NCBI GenBank assembly: GCA_002499945.1
Contig: DKYP01000010.1
Location: forward strand, 1-24,994
Direction: 5' to 3'
Origin: Lachnoclostridium sp. UBA7097
GTDB taxonomy: Bacteria > Bacillota > Clostridia > Lachnospirales > Lachnospiraceae
Length of the DNA: 24,994 nucleotides
A program made the translations under genes and the position numbers. The notes under the pieces were generated by a model. The model did no database searches. It was not told the origin of the DNA and saw nothing but the letters and a program-made list of their open reading frames with translations. Below are positions 1 through 6,265 of the stretch, in pieces (the stretch's first letter is position 1; each line of letters opens with the position of its first letter).

Positions 1-528
1 GGTATACAGCCTGTAAGCGGTGAAACACAACTGAATATGGAAAAGGAAAAGCCGGATAATGACCGCAGCAGCGGGGAAAGTTCATTATCCGGCTCTTTTT
101 TGGAGAATCTGGACTTTGCAGAGAAAGCGGTAGAGATACAGAAAGGGATTTTGTGTTCTGATGATTTCCTTATCCATAAAAGACCGGAAATTGCGGGATA
201 TTTTGCAATGGAGCAGGATACAAGGATGCAGACAGAGTATCTGAAAAATTCGTTCCGCATGGAAGAATTTACGGAGCTTGACATTGGGGATATGCGGGCG
301 GGATACCGTGCGGATGAGGACGGTCTGACCATGTGGAAGGGGCATTACCTTACCCGTGAAGCGGAAGCAAGGATTTCATGGGAGGATGCCCGTTTCTTTG
401 TCAATTCCTATATCGAAGATGGCGTATATTTGCTTCCGGGGGAAAAGGCGGAGCAGATCGACACAAGCGGGATGTACCAGCAGCTTGACCTCTTTTCCAT
501 GTTTACGGAGCAGGTAGGAAATATATAA
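1..528 (+). CDS. C-terminal part of a large conjugative-element helicase-like protein (5' end outside window)
   Basis: The frame is open from the first base of the window, so this is the end of a longer gene; the first ATG in view (37) is unlikely to be the true start. The last residues (about VYLLPGEKAEQIDTSGMY, then QQLDLFSMFTEQ) resemble, from memory, the C-terminal region of the very large SNF2-like helicase proteins of Tn1549-type conjugative elements. Base composition is clearly richer in GC than the genes that follow, as expected for host or element DNA rather than the phage. It stops 13 bp before the convergent serine recombinase stop codon. The terminal Gly-Asn-Ile may come from phage sequence if the integration junction lies here. 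The family assignment is moderately uncertain. Confidence 0.6.
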   Translation, partial: GIQPVSGETQLNMEKEKPDNDRSSGESSLSGSFLENLDFAEKAVEIQKGILCSDDFLIHKRPEIAGYFAMEQDTRMQTEYLKNSFRMEEFTELDIGDMRAGYRADEDGLTMWKGHYLTREAEARISWEDARFFVNSYIEDGVYLLPGEKAEQIDTSGMYQQLDLFSMFTEQVGNI

Positions 529-541
529 AAGGTACACATAA

Positions 542-1930
542 TTACACAAAAACAATACTGACAATATTGTTATCTCTGTCAATGTGTATTTCCTTGATTA
601 TCGACCGCCAAAGGGTGCGTTTTTCTTCACGGCTAAGTGTTCTATAAACTTCTCCAAAATTATCTCCAATCATAGTTTCTATTGCTTCAAAATCTGGTGG
701 TTCTTCTCTCACCTGGTTTAATGCCTGGTTTAATGCTGCTGTATATGTCTGGTAATCTTTCCGGTAATCTTCTAAGTCTATAAGGTCATTTACATACAAT
801 TCTTTGAGCTTTTTTAGCTTGCGTTTGATTGCCGCCTTGTCTACACTTGATGCATCTTGTTTCTTTTTAGCAGCTCTCATCTCCCATTCGATTTTGCATT
901 TTCTAAATTCCGTGGATATGTTGTCAAGAAGCCATTGTTCAACATAATCTTCCCTGGCTGCCTTGTTGTGGCTGCATCTGCCACGCTGTGCATATTGGTT
1001 GCAGCGGTAATAATGTTGGGTTACTTTTTTGTAAGTGGCTACAAGCCCTATTAAATTATGCCTGCATTCAGCACATTTTAATATAGATGTAAACAAATAA
1101 ATTCTGCCAGATGGAGCGGAATAAGCATTGCGTTTTGACAGATTTTGTATACATCCAAACTGTTCTTTGCTAATGATAGGTGGACAGAAATTGCCGTTAT
1201 ATCTGCCATTCCTATCATATACACCTATATATAATTTTTCAGAAATTATACGTTTTATAGTCATCTGGCTCCAGTTAATACCATATTTTTCCCTGGCATA
1301 TTTTACAGTGCTGTACTGGCTTACGGATTTTTCGTAGTAATTAAAAATATCCCGCACGATAGCAGCTTGTTCTTCGACAATCTCTAACTGCTTTTTATCG
1401 TTTATTCTGTAACCAAATGGACAATTGCCGGAAATGACTGTGCCATGTGCTATTTTGCTGTCAAAGATAACTTCTATCCGTTCCCCGCCTATATCTGCTT
1501 CATTCTGTGCTATGGATAGTTTAACATTTATGTACAGCCGCCCGTTTGCGGTAGATGTGTCATATTCTTCATCAGTTGTTTTCCAGTTGCAATTATGTGC
1601 ATCCAGAATTTCCATGATTTTGTAATAATCCGCTACGGACCTGAACCAGCGGTCTAAACGGCAAAACAACAGTACATCCACCTCATCACGCTTAACGGCT
1701 TCAATCATTTTTTGAAACCCAGCCCGCTTACGCATATTTTTTCTTGCGGTCTTAGCAGCGTCAATGAATACCCCTGCAATAATCCAGCCTTTTTCCTTTG
1801 CATATGCTTCTAGCCGTTCCTGTTGTGCTTCCAGTGACAGTCCCTTTATTTTTTGTTCCTCTCCTGATACCCGGACATATAACGCAGCACGTACAAGCTG
1901 GCTATTTGTATTATTTTCTTTTTTTCTCAT
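542..1930 (-). CDS. Large serine recombinase (phage integrase)
   Basis: Catalyses site-specific integration and excision through a 5' phosphoserine link. From the N-terminus the 462-aa protein has the resolvase catalytic domain with the ALYVRVSGEEQ motif (nucleophile Ser22), then the recombinase domain (around GNCPFGYRI). A zinc-ribbon follows, with Cys pairs in CAECRHNLIG and YYRCNQYAQRGRCSHNK, and then a charged coiled-coil region rich in Lys/Glu, the usual order for large serine integrases. I chose the ATG at 1930 because GGGTGA lies 6-7 nt upstream and the catalytic domain begins normally there. An upstream in-frame ATG at 2074 would add 48 residues unlike the family. The gene faces the left end of the element, with its stop next to the host-like gene, the usual place for an integrase beside its attachment site. 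A perfect inverted repeat overlaps its promoter region. Confidence 0.93.
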   Translation of the reverse strand: MRKKENNTNSQLVRAALYVRVSGEEQKIKGLSLEAQQERLEAYAKEKGWIIAGVFIDAAKTARKNMRKRAGFQKMIEAVKRDEVDVLLFCRLDRWFRSVADYYKIMEILDAHNCNWKTTDEEYDTSTANGRLYINVKLSIAQNEADIGGERIEVIFDSKIAHGTVISGNCPFGYRINDKKQLEIVEEQAAIVRDIFNYYEKSVSQYSTVKYAREKYGINWSQMTIKRIISEKLYIGVYDRNGRYNGNFCPPIISKEQFGCIQNLSKRNAYSAPSGRIYLFTSILKCAECRHNLIGLVATYKKVTQHYYRCNQYAQRGRCSHNKAAREDYVEQWLLDNISTEFRKCKIEWEMRAAKKKQDASSVDKAAIKRKLKKLKELYVNDLIDLEDYRKDYQTYTAALNQALNQVREEPPDFEAIETMIGDNFGEVYRTLSREEKRTLWRSIIKEIHIDRDNNIVSIVFV

Positions 1931-1953
1931 AAAATCACCCACATTTCTATTTT

Positions 1954-1988
1954 TTGTCTGCAAATGATATAATAAATATTGCAGACAA
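1954..1988 (-). promoter_or_regulatory. Inverted repeat over the recombinase promoter (candidate operator)
   Basis: TTGTCTGCAA (1954-1963) and TTGCAGACAA (1979-1988) are perfect inverted 10-bp arms around an AT-rich 15-bp centre, 24 bp upstream of the recombinase start. On the minus strand TTGAAT followed 17 bp later by TTATAT is a possible promoter spanning the repeat. A repressor or directionality factor could bind here. It could instead be part of a recombination site, but it lies well inside the element. Confidence 0.45.
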
Positions 1989-2025
1989 TATTCAATCTGG
2001 TACATGATATTCCATACTTTATTGT

Positions 2026-2051
2026 GGCAGCAGTACCCTAAAGCTGCTGCC
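2026..2051 (-). terminator. Hairpin between the Rpn genes and the recombinase
   Basis: GGCAGCAG (2026-2033) and CTGCTGCC (2044-2051) form a perfect 8-bp stem with a 10-nt loop, just downstream of the minus-strand Rpn tail gene. The U-tract is poor on either strand, so termination may be weak. Confidence 0.4.
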
Positions 2052-2074
2052 TTATTAGTATTTAGCGTTGACAT

Positions 2075-2320
2075 TTAGCTTTCTGTATATATCTTTTTAA
2101 TTTCCTCTACTGGAAGACCAGTTATTTGGGAAATATTACTAGAGGGCATACCAAAAGCAATAAGGTTTTTGACAGTATTATATTTTTCTTTTTTCCTGCC
2201 TTCTTCAATGCCTTCTTTTCTGCCCCTTTCTTCCGCTTCAAACATCATCTGGTTATGGTCTCTTATAGCTTTTTCCCTTGCTTCATATTCCAGACGTTTC
2301 TGTTTATCCTGGCTAATCAT
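2075..2320 (-). CDS. Small protein repeating the C-terminal segment of the upstream Rpn nuclease
   Basis: An 81-aa protein. Residues 2-33 are nearly identical to residues 205-236 of the adjacent 287-aa Rpn-type nuclease (one His/Tyr difference). It then continues with a different Gly/Glu/Lys repeat and the tail NLIAFGMPSSNISQITGLPV, a typical Rpn-family ending. It lacks the nuclease domain. Its ATG overlaps the nuclease stop as ATGA, so it is probably translated by coupling from the same mRNA. It may be the remnant of a second nuclease gene whose front half was lost by recombination between tandem copies, or a deliberate small partner. Short C-terminal products of E. coli Rpn genes are reported to inhibit the full-length nuclease, so an antitoxin-like role is possible but inferred. 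Confidence 0.7.
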   Translation of the reverse strand: MISQDKQKRLEYEAREKAIRDHNQMMFEAEERGRKEGIEEGRKKEKYNTVKNLIAFGMPSSNISQITGLPVEEIKKIYTES

Positions 2321-2568
2321 ATGCCATATTCAGACATTAGCTGTTGTTGGAAATTTTTGTCATTTGTAGCACGTTCTAAATCGGCATAACGTTTGTTCTG
2401 TAGCAAAATAGTATTTAGTTTATTTATACGTTCTACACCAAGTTCTACACCAAGTTCTACGCCACGTTCTATACCACGTTCTTCCGCTTCAAACATCATC
2501 TGGTTATAGTCCCTGATAGCTTTTTCCCTTGCTTCATATTCTAAACGCTTTTGTTTATCCTGGCTGAT
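2231..2568. repeat. Direct repeat inside the Rpn gene pair
   Basis: About 87 bp at 2231-2317 and 2482-2568 (offset 251 bp) are roughly 90% identical by eye. They encode the shared segment of the two Rpn reading frames. The differences are scattered single bases, so the duplication is not brand new. Confidence 0.85.
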
Positions 2569-3180
2569 TAATTGAAGCTGTTCATATGCACTTTCAATAT
2601 ATGGATTTTTTGTTGCTAACATTTCAAACTCCTCCTTCCGTTCAGAACTAATGAACCTTGCCCACAGTTCCAGGTTACTGCTGTTTTCCTTTATGTCTTC
2701 TGGAAGCTTTGGCAGTTCCAGGACATGAAATTCCATTTTATCTGTCAAAATAGTATGTCTTGTATCTTCCATTATATGGAAACAGGAATAGTATTCTTTT
2801 GTATCCGTAAAAAGTATAAAATCCAAGATGCTTATACTTACACATTTCTTGAATACATTATATTTTTGTCCCTGCTGTATTTGTCCTGTATACATTTTGG
2901 AAATGTAAAACAAAGAACGGTCTGCCCACACCTTTAGTTCGGCAAGCTGTATTTCAATATCAATTTCAGTATCATCATTTAACAAAATCCTTACATCTAA
3001 AATTCCCTGTTTATCTTCCTCATGCTCTTTCTGCAGATAGGTATTTAAAATTTTGGTTTCCTTGATATCTTCTGGCTTTATCTTTAGTACTGCTGATAAA
3101 AAGCCAATTCTTGCATTTTCGTTCATCATAATTTCTTTAAATGCAAAATCAATTTTTGGTTTCATTAAAAATTGTGACAT
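2317..3180 (-). CDS. Rpn-family PD-(D/E)XK nuclease (recombination-promoting nuclease / putative transposase family)
   Basis: A 287-aa protein with the features of this family. The N-terminal motif is KPKIDFAFKEIM (Asp11), followed by the nuclease core GILDVRILLND and EIDIEIQL (Asp62, Glu76, Gln78 in the D-x(n)-E-x-Q arrangement), with FYISKMYTGQ after it. The family cleaves DNA; E. coli members promote RecA-independent recombination and some have been linked to phage defence. Residues about 205-240 recur in the next gene. After that a short GVEL/GVER repeat leads into an unusual tail ending MSEYGI. No strong AGGAGG site is obvious, but GTGAGGAAAC lies before the ATG. It sits between a secreted protein and the recombinase, a typical position for a lysogenic accessory gene. 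Confidence 0.85.
   Translation of the reverse strand: MSQFLMKPKIDFAFKEIMMNENARIGFLSAVLKIKPEDIKETKILNTYLQKEHEEDKQGILDVRILLNDDTEIDIEIQLAELKVWADRSLFYISKMYTGQIQQGQKYNVFKKCVSISILDFILFTDTKEYYSCFHIMEDTRHTILTDKMEFHVLELPKLPEDIKENSSNLELWARFISSERKEEFEMLATKNPYIESAYEQLQLISQDKQKRLEYEAREKAIRDYNQMMFEAEERGIERGVELGVELGVERINKLNTILLQNKRYADLERATNDKNFQQQLMSEYGI
2430..2477. repeat. Four 12-bp tandem units coding for GVEL/GVER repeats
   Basis: Units of the form GTTCTACACCAA start at 2430, 2442, 2454 and 2466. The last two differ by a few bases. On the minus strand each encodes four residues of a Gly-Val-Glu-Leu or Arg repeat in the Rpn protein, so unit gain or loss keeps the frame. Confidence 0.8.
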
Positions 3181-3289
3181 AGTTTCCTCACCTTCGTTGC
3201 TTGCTTGTTAATAGCGTGAATAGAAATATAATATAGATATTTTATAGTAATTTCTTCTTGAAAAAATATAGTAAGATGTTATTATACAT

Positions 3290-3318
3290 TGGCAACAGTA
3301 ATATTAAAACTGTTGCCA
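3290..3318. terminator. Strong hairpin downstream of the secreted-protein gene
   Basis: TGGCAACAGT (3290-3299) and ACTGTTGCCA (3309-3318) form a perfect 10-bp stem with a 9-nt loop, 25 bp beyond the stop of the minus-strand gene at 3343. The T-tract is poor on the minus strand; on the plus strand ATTTTT follows after a short gap. Confidence 0.55.
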
Positions 3319-3342
3319 TTTAGAAAATTTTTATGTTACTTT

Positions 3343-3807
3343 TTATCTTGGTGATATAAACTTAGAGCCATCAAGAATACGGTTGCCTGTTTTTCGTATA
3401 ACTGATTTACTTTTTATTTTGATAGTACCTTTTTTCTTTGATATTTTATATCCATTAGTTTTGGTATTTTTTTTCAATTTTCCATAAATGAAAGTCTTAT
3501 TCTTTTTATTGCAAAAAAGACCAGTACCAATATTAAAATCAACAACTAAATAATCAAAAGCTGCCATATTATTAATATAATACTTATATAGCTGTTTTAA
3601 AGATTTATCATCACATAAGAATTCAGATGTAAGGACACGTAAATATTTGCTGCCTGTTGGCGTACCATTTGATGTAAGTAATGGACGTTCTTGCGTACTA
3701 TCGGCAAATGGATTAGATACTTTTTTCGCCTGGCTCAAAGCTGGCGTGCAAATTATAATACAAGTTAAGATAAGTAACATAGAACGTAGTTTAATACTTT
3801 TTTTCAT
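3343..3807 (-). CDS. Small secreted protein of unknown function
   Basis: A 154-aa protein with a clear signal peptide: a basic start (MKKSIKLR), a hydrophobic core (about residues 9-20) and a likely cleavage after SQA at residue 27. No lipobox Cys is placed for lipid attachment. The mature part is basic and Lys-rich (repeats such as KKNTKTNGYKISKKKGTIKI), with two Cys (CDD and FCNKKN), and has no family I recognise. AGGAGG lies 8 nt before the ATG, and the gene is flanked by hairpins on both sides, so it is probably its own transcription unit. Its place among lysogeny genes suggests a lysogenic-conversion protein acting outside the cell; that is inference. Confidence 0.75.
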   Translation of the reverse strand: MKKSIKLRSMLLILTCIIICTPALSQAKKVSNPFADSTQERPLLTSNGTPTGSKYLRVLTSEFLCDDKSLKQLYKYYINNMAAFDYLVVDFNIGTGLFCNKKNKTFIYGKLKKNTKTNGYKISKKKGTIKIKSKSVIRKTGNRILDGSKFISPR

Positions 3808-3845
3808 GTGTTTTTCCTCCTAAATTTACCATTCTTTTCACAAAA

Positions 3846-3877
3846 CCTGGCAATGTCTAAATTTTGCCAGGCTTTTT
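3846..3877 (-). terminator. Terminator after the XRE repressor gene
   Basis: CCTGGCAA (3846-3853) and TTGCCAGG (3864-3871) form an 8-bp stem with a 10-nt loop. On the minus strand TTTTG follows the stem; on the plus strand CTTTTT follows. It overlaps the end of the repressor gene by two bases and may work in both directions. Confidence 0.65.
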
Positions 3878-4415
3878 ACTGGTTAGCTGCTTTTTCGGCG
3901 TTGTTATCAGAATTTATGGTGTTTACGGTAGTATTCGAGACATATTGTTCCGTTTTCTTCGCAGTCTTTGAGCGACTTTTTATATACGCTGCTTCTGCTT
4001 CTTCTAAAGGTGTTGGTTTGACGGGTTCGTCTTTGTCTTTGTTTCTGCTTTTTGCAAATATCGAACTGAAATGTTGTATCAAGTTTTGACGCACATCAGG
4101 CTCAAGTTCAAAATATGCTTTCATAATTTCAAGTTCTAACTCTGTGCCATTATGCTGCCTTACAAAATCATCAAGTCTGAAAGTATCAGGTTCAATAATC
4201 ATAGGCTCTACACCGTTAAGTATCCATTCTTCGCTGACAGAAAATTCTTTACATATTAACTTAATAAGCGAAAGCTTTTGTTCTGGACGTGCGAGTGCAT
4301 TTAATTCGATATTTTTTATTACATCACGGCTTACACCTAATCGCTCGCCAAATGCAGTTTGAGATAAACGAAGATACTCTTTTCTTAGATATCTTATTCT
4401 TTCGTGCATTTCCAT
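3876..4415 (-). CDS. XRE-family repressor (CI-like)
   Basis: A 179-aa protein. The N-terminal helix-turn-helix domain spans about residues 8-65: RLSQTAFGERLGVSRDVIKN is the HTH core and FSVSEEWILNG the usual end of the domain. The rest is a hydrophilic, probably oligomerising tail with no visible protease motif, so it is not a LexA-like self-cleaving repressor. AGGAGGAT lies about 8 nt before the ATG at 4415. It is transcribed divergently from the small plus-strand genes, across an intergenic region with near-consensus promoters and an inverted repeat. By position it is the likely lysogeny repressor that controls both promoters. Confidence 0.85.
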   Translation of the reverse strand: MEMHERIRYLRKEYLRLSQTAFGERLGVSRDVIKNIELNALARPEQKLSLIKLICKEFSVSEEWILNGVEPMIIEPDTFRLDDFVRQHNGTELELEIMKAYFELEPDVRQNLIQHFSSIFAKSRNKDKDEPVKPTPLEEAEAAYIKSRSKTAKKTEQYVSNTTVNTINSDNNAEKAANQ

Positions 4416-4451
4416 TAAACATTATCCTCCTTTCTTAGATAGTATAATTTT

Positions 4452-4542
4452 AGTATACCATTTTTAGGGTGTGCAAGTCAACCCAAAAAAAATAATGAGT
4501 GTCAATAAATGGGTTGACAATCACAAAAAATATGTATATAAT
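4452..4542. promoter_or_regulatory. Divergent promoters with operator-like repeats (lysogeny switch)
   Basis: Plus strand: TTGACA (4514-4519), a 17-bp spacer, then TATAAT (4537-4542), a perfect consensus promoter. Minus strand: TTGACT (4481-4476), an 18-bp spacer, then TATACT (4457-4452) towards the repressor gene. GTCAACCCA (4477-4485) and TGGGTTGAC (4510-4518) are perfect inverted arms covering both -35 boxes. TGTCAA-N8-TTGACA (4500-4519) is a second palindrome. The arrangement fits repressor control of both promoters. Confidence 0.85.
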
Positions 4543-4582
4543 GTGAATATCAACACAAAATAACAATAGGAGGTGGAGAACA

Positions 4583-4753
4583 ATGGCAGATATAAAAGAA
4601 GCAAATATTGTGCTTATAAAAGAACGCAAATCAGAAGTAATAAAATTGCTTAGTCTTTTGAACGGATTCAATGAGAAAGAATTAGAAGCTTTGTTAATGT
4701 TTATACAAGGCATTAAGTTTTCAAAACAGTTGGAGAATCAATCAAAAAAGTAA
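4583..4753 (+). CDS. Small hypothetical protein, first gene of the rightward transcript
   Basis: A 56-aa protein with AGGAGGTGGAG 3-9 nt before the ATG, directly downstream of the consensus rightward promoter, so it should be the first early lytic gene. It is mostly helical and amphipathic (KEANIVLIKERKSEVIKLL, then LLMFIQGIKF), ending in a polar tail. I do not recognise a family. The C-terminal half is echoed by a decayed frame at 6551-6634 (FINGMEFQKKL against FIQGIKFSKQL), so a paralogue once existed nearby. In position it corresponds to a cro-like gene, but I see no HTH. Confidence 0.75.
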   Translation: MADIKEANIVLIKERKSEVIKLLSLLNGFNEKELEALLMFIQGIKFSKQLENQSKK

Positions 4754-4757
4754 ATCT

Positions 4758-4790
4758 TGAATATCAGGAGGTGAGAAATAATAATGACTA
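4758..4790 (+). repeat. 33-bp ribosome-site leader, copy 1
   Basis: Identical over 33 bp to 6266-6298. It contains CAGGAGGTGAG, an AT-rich spacer and the start codon plus the next codon (ATGACTA). The two downstream genes are otherwise unrelated. Confidence 0.9.
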
Positions 4791-4930
4791 AAGAAAAAAC
4801 ACAAACAACAATCCGCCTCCCAACAGAATTAAAAGAAACATTGCAAAAAGAGGCGGACAATAAAGGTATCAGCTTAAATGCATATATTTTGTTGCTTATT
4901 GATATAGGTCGTCAGTATCAACATTTATAG
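4784..4930 (+). CDS. Small ribbon-helix-helix (Arc/MetJ-like) protein
   Basis: A 48-aa protein. TQTTIRLPTELKETLQKEA gives the beta strand and first helix, and GISLNAYILLLIDIG the second helix of an RHH DNA-binding fold; such proteins bind DNA as dimers through the N-terminal strand. It has a strong ribosome site (AGGAGGTGAG) within a 33-bp leader shared with the gene at 6292. It lies 30 bp after the preceding gene, in the same transcript. The last 35 bp overlap, tail to tail, the opposite-strand RHH gene at 4896. Confidence 0.8.
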   Translation: MTKEKTQTTIRLPTELKETLQKEADNKGISLNAYILLLIDIGRQYQHL

Positions 4931-5084
4931 TTCCATGTTCCGTTTCGTATTTTTCTACATATGATTTGAGAATATGAACAGCTTCCTGGTTGTATGAGCG
5001 TGAATCTTTAGAAGCAAGATATTTTAGTTTCAAGTATAGTTCATCTTCCATTCTTAGACCACGCATAGGAACTGATGAAGGCAT
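4896..5084 (-). CDS. Ribbon-helix-helix (Arc-like) transcriptional regulator
   Basis: A 62-aa protein. SSVPMRGLRMEDELYLKLKY is the strand and first helix, SYNQEAVHILKSYVEKYETE the second, ending in an acidic tail. The start at 5084 was chosen because GAGGAG lies 8-9 nt upstream; an in-frame ATG at 5102 has no such site. It is divergent from the RHH-like gene at 5226. The region between them carries repeated AAAGTG/CACTTT boxes and a 12-bp perfect inverted repeat, the expected target for this type of repressor, so autoregulation is likely. Confidence 0.8.
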   Translation of the reverse strand: MPSSVPMRGLRMEDELYLKLKYLASKDSRSYNQEAVHILKSYVEKYETEHGTINVDTDDLYQ

Positions 5085-5109
5085 ATTAATCACTCCTCTC
5101 ATTTAGGTG

Positions 5110-5131
5110 TTATCATAATGTTATCATAATG
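5110..5131. repeat. 11-bp tandem repeat upstream of the RHH gene
   Basis: TTATCATAATG occurs twice back to back (5110-5120, 5121-5131), one helical turn apart, in the 5' region of the minus-strand RHH gene. It may be a regulator binding site. Confidence 0.7.
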
Positions 5132-5150
5132 TATTCTAAAATAATATATC

Positions 5151-5211
5151 CAAAGTGTTGACAAAGTGTATTCACTTTGATATATTAAAAGTGATATCGA
5201 AGTGAATACAC
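5151..5211 (+). promoter_or_regulatory. Rightward promoter with RHH-type operator repeats
   Basis: TTGACA (5158-5163), a 17-bp spacer and TATATT (5181-5186) form a near-consensus promoter. CAAAGTG occurs at 5151 and 5162, and CACTTTG at 5173. GTGTATTCACTT (5166-5177) and AAGTGAATACAC (5200-5211) are perfect inverted 12-bp arms flanking the -10 box. Confidence 0.8.
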
Positions 5212-5225
5212 CAGAAAGGATATAT

Positions 5226-5363
5226 ATGCAAATATTAATTCGTGGAACAGCAGAAATGAAACAGATTTTACAGGAAGAAGCAAAACGAATAGGAATTACC
5301 TTAAATGCGCTAATTCTGCAAATTTTATGGAACTGGATTAAGGAAAACAAGCAGACAGGATAA
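5226..5363 (+). CDS. Very small RHH-like protein
   Basis: A 45-aa protein with GAAAGGA upstream and a strong promoter with operators in front. MQILIRGTAEMKQILQEEAKR followed by IGITLNALILQILWNWIKE matches the strand-helix-helix spacing of minimal RHH proteins (compare the 48-aa protein at 4784, with the similar GISLNAYIL). It lies 12 bp before the Cro/XRE-like gene, probably in one operon. The function is unproven; it may be an antirepressor or a repressor of its own promoter. Confidence 0.65.
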   Translation: MQILIRGTAEMKQILQEEAKRIGITLNALILQILWNWIKENKQTG

Positions 5364-5375
5364 TGGAGATTGAAA

Positions 5376-5597
5376 ATGAAAGAAGAAAATAACACTGGTA
5401 ATATAACAAAAAACATTTCCATGTATGTATCAGATAACAATATAAATCTTTCTGAATTAGCAAGAAAAAGCGGAATAACATATTCCATACTTTATTCTAG
5501 CCTTGGGCACAAAAACAGAACCAGGGAATTAAGAGCAACAGAACTAGTCAGGATTTGTTCTGTCCTAAATGTAAATCCTATGGATTTTGCAGATTAG
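5376..5597 (+). CDS. Cro/C1-type helix-turn-helix protein
   Basis: A 73-aa protein, just long enough for one HTH domain. The core is INLSELARKSGITYSILYSS, and RATELVRICSVLNVNPMDFAD is the usual C-terminal helix pair of the family (YozG-like). The ATG at 5376 has TGGAG 8-12 nt upstream; a TTG at 5370 is also in frame. It follows the 45-aa gene in the same transcript from the promoter at 5158. It is probably a phage switch regulator. Beyond it lies a gene-poor stretch with RNA-like pairing. Confidence 0.8.
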   Translation: MKEENNTGNITKNISMYVSDNNINLSELARKSGITYSILYSSLGHKNRTRELRATELVRICSVLNVNPMDFAD

Positions 5598-5639
5598 ATT
5601 GTAAGGGCAAAAAATAAAACTACTTTGACAATATGGCAG

Positions 5640-5810
5640 GATGCTGGGTGTTCGTGGACAGATTATTAGGGCTACCTCCCTCACTGTCTATGCGTTGCAC
5701 TTTCAAGACACTATAAGTGGTAACAATGTCTAGCTTAGCTCAATGTTGTCCGTTCTTGCACAACGGAGTTTCGTTGAATTAGCCCAGTTATCGGTGTCAG
5801 TTACCTTACA
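5640..5810 (+). ncRNA. Candidate structured RNA of unknown class
   Basis: This segment is GC-richer than its surroundings, has no credible reading frame, and folds into local stems. GACAG (5657-5661) pairs with CTGTC (5684-5688), enclosing AGGG/CCCT (5668-5671/5678-5681). CACTT (5698-5702) pairs with AAGTG (5715-5719). TCCGTT/AACGGA (5749-5754/5762-5767) lies inside TCAATG/CGTTGA (5740-5745/5772-5777), whose U-G pair favours the plus strand. GGTAAC (5719-5724) could instead pair with GTTACC (5800-5805). I do not recognise the class. Confidence 0.4.
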
Positions 5811-5929
5811 GAGGGGCAAATAGTATTACCCATCTTTAATATAGTTGTAAAGGCTGGTGTCATGTTTGCTAAATTTTCAGTTATTGGTTTGTTAATTTCC
5901 GTTAATGTAGCAGATACATTATTTTCCAT
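5801..5929 (-). CDS. Possible 42-aa protein
   Basis: MENNVSATLTEINKPITENL and about 22 further residues. AAGGA lies 9 nt before the ATG at 5929 and a plausible minus-strand promoter lies at 6074-6102. A second small frame just upstream (ending ITEKF) would join it after a one-base shift, so this may be a decayed gene. No family is recognised, and its end overlaps the candidate RNA segment. Confidence 0.3.
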   Translation of the reverse strand: MENNVSATLTEINKPITENLANMTPAFTTILKMGNTICPSVR

Positions 5930-6073
5930 ATTTATCATTCCTTGCTGCCTTTTAACTGCTTTACTTATAGTGTCAAAATTTTTCAGTTATGTTATCATAC
6001 AGCTTTTTATCCGTATATCTGTATGTTGCCATACAGTTCAGCATATTTCTTCATCCTGCATATTGTCAATTAA

Positions 6074-6102
6074 ATTTTATCACAGTGCTAAAAATATTTC
6101 AA
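6074..6102 (-). promoter_or_regulatory. Candidate leftward promoter
   Basis: On the minus strand TTGAAA (6102-6097), a 17-bp spacer and TAAAAT (6079-6074). It would drive leftward transcription through the gene-poor region 5.6-6.0 kb, which has otherwise no annotated leftward gene. Confidence 0.45.
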
Positions 6103-6213
6103 GGAAAGATAAAATCAAAGATTGGCACTATATGAAATTTATGGATTTGAAATCGAAGAAGCTAGGTGATTACATTATAAAGGTACAATATGGAAAGCAA
6201 GAGTAAAAAAGCA

Positions 6214-6251
6214 GAACCAAAAGCCATATGGGGCAGCGGGGTAACACTTGC
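6214..6251 (+). repeat. Truncated copy of the tRNA-like element (copy A)
   Basis: It has the 5' half of the element: GAACCAA (6214-6220), GCC-ATATGG-GGC, then GCGGG-GTAACA-CTTGC (6236-6251). The T-arm and 3' acceptor strand seen in the complete copies are missing; the sequence breaks off into the 33-bp leader of the next gene. Confidence 0.75.
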
Positions 6252-6265
6252 AATAGGAAAAAACA

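Noticed and set aside
4450..4713. 87-aa minus-strand frame over the switch region
   Set aside because: It covers both promoters and the 56-aa plus-strand gene; its composition is that of a shadow.
5862..6206. 114-aa plus-strand frame rich in Ile/Phe/Cys
   Set aside because: No ribosome site and the composition of an antisense shadow; the minus strand there has better small frames and a promoter.
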